A stretch of 40,956 nucleotides of DNA from an uncultured Flavobacteriaceae bacterium (lineage in GTDB: Bacteria > Bacteroidota > Bacteroidia > Flavobacteriales > Flavobacteriaceae). The stretch lies in assembly GCA_947489085.1 (NCBI GenBank), contig CANLCJ010000036.1:1-40956 (forward strand). The letters are read 5' to 3'. How positions within the stretch are numbered: the stretch's first letter is position 1; the number at the start of each line of letters is the position of its first letter. Positions 37,004 to 40,956 of this stretch are shown here, piece by piece. Below the pieces are notes generated by a model, which ran no database searches, was not told where the DNA came from, and worked only from the letters and a program-made list of their open reading frames with translations. The position numbers were made by a program, and so were the translations under genes.

Positions 37004-37507
37004 ATGGCACAATTAAACCACTACAACACAAATTTTAAATTGCACAAATTTCCCATAACATTGGTGTGCGATAATGTTACTAATGCACCAAACGTAGGAA
37101 GCCTGTTTCGAATAGCAGATGCTTTTGGTGTTTCTCAACTCATTTTATGCGGAGACAAAATTCCTATGGGGCGAAAAATGACAAAAACGTCCAGAGCAAC
37201 AGAAAAAGTTGTAAATTATGCTATAGAACCCAACATATTAGATACCATAACTGCACTTAAAAAAGAACACTGCCATATTGTAGCTTTAGAAATAACAACA
37301 AACAGCACCCCTATACACGAACATGTTTTTTTAAAAAACAGCCCCTTAGTATTGGTTATTGGCGACGAAAATTATGGTATTTCAGAAACCGTATTAAAAC
37401 TCGTAGACACCACTATACATATAAACATGTTTGGCCAAAACAGTAGTATGAATGTGGTACAAGCTACAAATATTGCGCTTTACGAAATCACTAAGCAACT
37501 TTTATAA
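37004..37507 (+). CDS. TrmH/SpoU family RNA 2'-O-methyltransferase
   Basis: A minimal SPOUT methyltransferase of 167 residues with no extra RNA-binding domain. Motif 1 is NAPNVGSLFRIADAFGV (about 27-43), motif 2 is LVIGDENYGIS and motif 3 is INMFGQNSSMNVVQATNIALYE, which forms the knot and SAM site. The usual xSLNVSVA of motif 3 is SMNVVQA here. The family methylates ribose 2'-OH in tRNA or rRNA; the target here is unknown. It is 21 nt upstream of the AI-2E-family gene. A second SpoU paralogue of similar size lies at 39798-40256. Confidence 0.9.
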   Translation: MAQLNHYNTNFKLHKFPITLVCDNVTNAPNVGSLFRIADAFGVSQLILCGDKIPMGRKMTKTSRATEKVVNYAIEPNILDTITALKKEHCHIVALEITTNSTPIHEHVFLKNSPLVLVIGDENYGISETVLKLVDTTIHINMFGQNSSMNVVQATNIALYEITKQLL

Positions 37508-37528
37508 CCGCTTTTATATCTTTACACT

Positions 37529-38617
37529 ATGAATTCGAAAACCATTGCTAACGGTATTTTAAGAGCCATAGTTATTATTATAGGCGTACTACTACTACTC
37601 TATTTTATTTATAAAGTACAGGCTGTTATTGGCTATATAGCTATTGCTGCCGTAATATCCTTAATTGGCCGACCGATAATTTTAGTTTTACAGCGCAAAT
37701 TAAAATTTAAAAACACCATAGCGGTGGTCGTTACAATGCTATTCTTTTTAAGCATTTTTATCGGGCTTATAAGTTTATTTGTGCCCTTAATTATAGAACA
37801 AGGTCAAAATTTATCGCTTTTAGATATAGACCAGCTTCAAAATAACATAGAAAATCTATATGTAGAGATACTCACGTATTTCGATGTGTCTCAAGTAGAT
37901 GTAGAACGCTCTTTAAAAGCTTCTAACTTGCTATCTAAAATAGATTTCTCTTTAATCCCCGTGTTTTTAAATGCTTTTTTAGGCGGTTTGGGCGACTTTA
38001 GTATTGGCTTATTTTCGGTACTGTTTATATCGTTTTTCTTTCTAAAAGACAGCAGATTATTCGAGGATGGTATACTTACGCTTGTGCCTAAAGGTAAAGA
38101 ATCTCAATGGCAAACCTCTCTAAACAAAATAAAAGATTTGCTATCGCGCTATTTTATCGGGCTTATATTTCAAATACTAATCCTATTTCTTATTTACACC
38201 ATAGGCTTATTATTAGTGGGCGCAGAAAATCCTATTGTTATTGCCTTTTTGTGTGCGCTTTTAAACCTTATACCCTATGTAGGGCCTGTAATTGGTGCCG
38301 CATTAATGCTTGTTCTAACCATGACGAGTAATTTGGGGCAAAGCTTTAGTGCCATAATACTTCCAAAAACATTTTGGGTAGCTCTGGTTTTTGTTGTGGG
38401 ACAGCTTGTGGATAATTTTGGCAGCCAGCCTATAATTTTTTCTAAAAGTGTAAAATCGCATCCTTTAGAAATTTTCTTAGTTATACTAACTGCAGGATTA
38501 CTTTTTGGTGTTATCGGCCTAATTATAGCTGTACCTGCATACACGGCCATTAAGGTTATTTTAAAAGCCTTTTTATCTGAAAATAAAATTGTAAAAAAAC
38601 TTACTAAAAATTTATAG
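37529..38617 (+). CDS. AI-2E family transporter (PerM/TqsA type)
   Basis: An inner-membrane protein of 362 residues with about seven to eight hydrophobic helices: two at the N-terminus (about 10-55), a third at about 68-90, a soluble region (about 95-150), then helices through about 345. The family motif is in NPIVIAFLCALLNLIPYVGPVIGA (about 234-257) and a PxEIFLVILTAG segment follows. Despite the name, most members are not quorum-signal exporters; some are sodium/proton antiporters. Substrate cannot be predicted. It is in a tight run: 21 nt from the SpoU gene and 5 nt from the THUMP-like gene. Confidence 0.9.
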   Translation: MNSKTIANGILRAIVIIIGVLLLLYFIYKVQAVIGYIAIAAVISLIGRPIILVLQRKLKFKNTIAVVVTMLFFLSIFIGLISLFVPLIIEQGQNLSLLDIDQLQNNIENLYVEILTYFDVSQVDVERSLKASNLLSKIDFSLIPVFLNAFLGGLGDFSIGLFSVLFISFFFLKDSRLFEDGILTLVPKGKESQWQTSLNKIKDLLSRYFIGLIFQILILFLIYTIGLLLVGAENPIVIAFLCALLNLIPYVGPVIGAALMLVLTMTSNLGQSFSAIILPKTFWVALVFVVGQLVDNFGSQPIIFSKSVKSHPLEIFLVILTAGLLFGVIGLIIAVPAYTAIKVILKAFLSENKIVKKLTKNL

Positions 38618-38622
38618 TTATT

Positions 38623-39801
38623 TTGAATTATAACATTTTAAGTACCGAGGCTCAGGCATTTATTAATACCTATTTAAATACCGATATTAATACACTGCTA
38701 TTAAAAGGCACATCCTTAACCAATGTATCTACACCAGAGTTGTGCGAACAAATTGAAGCTAAAAAACGTTGCCTTAAAAAACTACCTACTTGGTATAAAA
38801 ATAAAAACATTTATTACCCCAATAAACTAAATATAGAACAAACTTCTTCTGAGAAAACAGCCGCCTACAAAGCTCAATTGATTGATGGCGATAGGATTAT
38901 AGATATTACAGGAGGTTTCGGGGTCGATTGTTTTTATTTTGCTAAACATTTTACGCATGTAACACACTGCGATATAAATACAAAGCTCTCTCAACTTGTA
39001 GCCCATAATTACAACCACTTAGGGCTATCGAATATAGACACTATTAATACCGATGGCTTAGATTATTTAAAAACAACAGAGACGCATTTTGATTGGATTT
39101 ATGTAGACCCTTCCAGACGCCATGCTGATAAAGGTAAAGTATTCTTTTTAAAAGATTGTTTACCTAATATTCCAGAACATTTAACATTACTATTTAGTCG
39201 TGCAAAACGTCTACTTATTAAAACTGCACCCTTACTAGACATTTCGGTAGGCCTACAAGAACTTACCCATGTAAAAACCATACATATAGTAGCCCTACAT
39301 AACGAAGTTAAAGAACTATTGTGGGTTTTAGAACAGGGCTATACTGGGGAGGTTGCTATAAAAACTGTTAATCTGCAAACCAATGGAAACGTCGTTTTTA
39401 ACACAAAATACAATGCCACGCCTTTAGAATTTACAAACTATAGTTTGCCTTTACAGTTTTTATACGAGCCTAATGCAGCCATTTTAAAATCGGGAGCGTT
39501 TAATGCGGTAGCTTTACACTACAAATGTGCCAAACTCCACCAGCATTCGCATTTGTATACCACAGATACCTTAATCGATTTTCCTGGAAGACGTTTTAAA
39601 ATTGAAACGCAATGCATTTACTCCAAAAAAAACATGAAACAATTGGGCATACACAAAGCCAATATTACCACCAGAAACTTCCCCATAAGCGTAACAGATT
39701 TAAGAAAGAAACATAAAATAACAGATGGCGGTGCTGTATACCTGTTTTTTACAACAGCTTATAATAATAACAAGTACCTACTTGTATGCTCTAAGGTTTA
39801 A
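38623..39801 (+). CDS. THUMP-like domain class I SAM-dependent methyltransferase
   Basis: The central domain (about 85-220) is a Rossmann methyltransferase with RIIDITGGFGVDCFYFA as SAM motif I, HCDIN as motif II and WIYVDPSRRH, a DPSRR in place of the DPPR-type catalytic motif. The C-terminal third (about 300-390; FPGRRFKIETQ ... NITTRNFPISVTDLRKKHKI) matches the THUMP-like domain of this Bacteroidota family. It probably acts on RNA, but the target is unknown. The start is the TTG at 38623: there is no ATG in the first 200 codons in frame, and the product opens directly with (M)NYNILSTEAQAF as in homologues. It starts 5 nt after the AI-2E gene and overlaps the convergent SpoU gene by 4 nt. 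Confidence 0.87.
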   Translation: MNYNILSTEAQAFINTYLNTDINTLLLKGTSLTNVSTPELCEQIEAKKRCLKKLPTWYKNKNIYYPNKLNIEQTSSEKTAAYKAQLIDGDRIIDITGGFGVDCFYFAKHFTHVTHCDINTKLSQLVAHNYNHLGLSNIDTINTDGLDYLKTTETHFDWIYVDPSRRHADKGKVFFLKDCLPNIPEHLTLLFSRAKRLLIKTAPLLDISVGLQELTHVKTIHIVALHNEVKELLWVLEQGYTGEVAIKTVNLQTNGNVVFNTKYNATPLEFTNYSLPLQFLYEPNAAILKSGAFNAVALHYKCAKLHQHSHLYTTDTLIDFPGRRFKIETQCIYSKKNMKQLGIHKANITTRNFPISVTDLRKKHKITDGGAVYLFFTTAYNNNKYLLVCSKV

Positions 39802-40256
39802 CTTCTCGGTTTATTTATACCTCTGTCGTACATAACAATACTTCCTGCTACAGATACATTTAAACTTAACACAGATGTAAATTTTATTAGAAAATGGGAT
39901 TTTTCTATAGCCTTTTTAGATAAACCATGATCTTCTGCGCCCAGTAAATACACACAACGTCTTGGGTGCTTAAACGTTTCCAGAGGCTCCGCAGTATCGG
40001 TAAGCTCTACGCCCACTAACCTAGCGCCTTTAGGTAAGTTATCATAAAACATCTCGAAAGTATCGTAATGGTAATATGGTATAGCATTTACGGCATTGTG
40101 GGTATCGCAAGACTGTTTGGCATAACGGTTGCCAATAGTAAATATAAAACTTGCTCCTAAATTTTGTGCAGAACGCCAAAGCACACCCAAATTTTCTGGG
40201 GTTTTTCCATTTTGAATGCCTATTCCAAAAAATTCATTTTTAAAATTATCGCTCAT
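39798..40256 (-). CDS. TrmH/SpoU family RNA methyltransferase, second paralogue
   Basis: A minimal SPOUT methyltransferase of 152 residues. Motif 1 is KTPENLGVLWRSAQNLGA, motif 2 is YLLGAEDHGLS and motif 3 is LSLNVSVAGSIVMYDR. The frame opens at a GTG (40289), but MSDNFKNEFFGIGI from the ATG at 40256 is the natural start. Its motif 3 is closer to the SpoU consensus than that of the paralogue at 37004. The short WRSAQNLGA variant suggests a distinct subfamily and so a different target nucleotide. It is convergent with the THUMP-like gene. Confidence 0.9.
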   Translation of the reverse strand: MSDNFKNEFFGIGIQNGKTPENLGVLWRSAQNLGASFIFTIGNRYAKQSCDTHNAVNAIPYYHYDTFEMFYDNLPKGARLVGVELTDTAEPLETFKHPRRCVYLLGAEDHGLSKKAIEKSHFLIKFTSVLSLNVSVAGSIVMYDRGINKPRS

Positions 40257-40711
40257 AGATTTCAAAAATAAAGAAGTATTTAAAAACACAAAAGTGTGTT
40301 TAGGCTATAAAATGAATCTCCTATTTTTATTTTTGAAAATCAAACACTAACAATCAGGTTTTTTTTAATTAAAATGATGTATTAATTCTTAAAAAACGGA
40401 AAATTCTTATTTTAGTGCTTTTTGTGGAACTAAACTACAAAAGTTGGCTCCTAAGTTATAATCTCAAACTACAAAACATCAAACAACTAAGAAATTAGAG
40501 AAAATTTTGGATAAACTCGGTTCAATAGAAAAAACTCATTTATTAAAATTATTGATAATAAAAGATTCAACTTAACAAATTAAAGCGTTTATATATAAAT
40601 TTAAAAACTTTAAAAAAGTCCAATAAAAGCAATTTGCAAATACATACTCCAATAGTTATCTTTAGCGCAAAAATTATTTGACATTTTCTGTTAAATAAAG
40701 CCACTCACCCC
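40257..40711. other. Divergent intergenic region before the TANFOR-like gene
   Basis: This 455-nt AT-rich stretch separates divergent genes. I see no ORF with coding character, no tRNA and no terminator-like stem. The only recognisable element is the rightward promoter at 40633-40664. The minus-strand promoter of the SpoU gene is not evident. Confidence 0.5.
40633..40664 (+). promoter_or_regulatory. Candidate promoter of the TANFOR-like gene
   Basis: TTTG (40633-40636) and TATCTTTA (40657-40664, one mismatch to TAnnTTTG) are separated by 20 nt, the preferred Bacteroidota spacing. Transcription would start near 40671, giving a leader of about 41 nt. Confidence 0.5.
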
Positions 40712-40956
40712 ATGAAAAAATTTTACATAAGTCTTATTGTCTTAGCTATTTCTATGTTAGGCAGCGCCCAGCGCTTCCCCATAAATGTAGTGCCCACAGT
40801 AAGTCCCCCCGCCCCTGTAAACCTCTACAATTATGCCGATGCCAGCACCCTAAACAGTCCCTTACGTGTGCAACTGCGTTTAAACGATATTACAGTATTT
40901 AACAGGCAAATACGTTTAAAAGTGTTTTTAGAAGGCCAAGGCCTGCGTTTAGAAAG
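40712..40956 (+). CDS. TANFOR-domain-like secreted protein, 5' part only
   Basis: The gene starts at the ATG 40712 and runs off the right edge after 81 codons. The product begins with a signal peptide MKKFYISLIVLAISMLGSAQ, followed by RFPINVVPTVSPPAP, then VQLRLNDITVFNRQIRLKVFLEGQGLRLE. This is the characteristic opening of the large TANFOR-domain surface proteins of gliding Bacteroidota, which usually exceed 1000 residues and end in a T9SS tail. Codon use is richer in C than that of the genes before it (several CCC and GCC codons), as is often seen for large, highly expressed or unusual surface proteins. Family call rests on the N-terminus only. Confidence 0.7.
   Translation, partial: MKKFYISLIVLAISMLGSAQRFPINVVPTVSPPAPVNLYNYADASTLNSPLRVQLRLNDITVFNRQIRLKVFLEGQGLRLE

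Overview
This window is AT-rich chromosomal DNA from a member of the Flavobacteriaceae (Bacteroidota), probably marine. Several independent signs agree. Three secreted proteins end in type IX secretion (T9SS) sorting tails, and a fourth, cut by the right edge, looks like the start of a TANFOR-type surface protein. Families typical of the group are present: a Bacteroidota-type LptD, TamB next to TsaD, DUF4159, and a MlaD/(Fe-S) reductase block. Start codons mostly lack Shine-Dalgarno sequences. Several gene upstream regions carry the Bacteroidota -7 box TAnnTTTG. I see no tRNA, rRNA, CRISPR array, insertion sequence, phage or integrase; the region is largely housekeeping with a few accessory secreted proteins.

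Layout. 1-484: intergenic DNA with two near-identical terminator blocks. 485-3583: a divergent deoxyribose-phosphate aldolase (deoC-like), convergent with a complete 5-oxoprolinase operon pxpA-pxpB-pxpC. 3978-8265: two T9SS cargo proteins, one a mosaic with a calcium-loop motif and one a polysaccharide lyase 14-like enzyme. 8315-13199: a minus-strand block of an N-acetylmuramoyl-alanine amidase, an MCE/MlaD protein, a membrane 4Fe-4S protein, a CCG-domain protein and a small conserved protein, with a structured, probably repetitive GC-richer element between the two Fe-S genes. 13360-18785: lptD, a small unknown gene, ridA, then a convergent hybrid histidine kinase. 19025-23878: GMP reductase, a secreted subtilase-fold protease with an apparently mixed S8/S53 catalytic set, and a MORN-repeat lipoprotein. 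23889-32691: minus-strand twin ABC ATPase, GlcNAc kinase, gap, pfkA and a very large tamB. 32813-40256: tsaD and a run rich in RNA-modification genes (rsmE, two SpoU/TrmH proteins, a THUMP-like methyltransferase) with a parvulin-type PPIase, DUF1223, DUF4159 and AI-2E-family proteins. 40712-end: start of a TANFOR-like gene.

How the genes fit together. pfkA and gap form a glycolytic pair closed by a strong intrinsic terminator, so the kinase/ABC pair beyond it needs its own promoter or read-through. The amidase, MlaD, LptD, TamB and PPIase genes all concern the cell envelope. The T9SS proteins suggest breakdown of external polysaccharide and protein. No single new multi-gene system stands out. 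The items most worth a second look are the protease triad, the DeoC with a lost catalytic lysine, the element at 9680-9759, the non-AUG starts of tamB and lptD, and the palindromes placed in promoter regions. All family assignments come from reading motifs; no database search was run.
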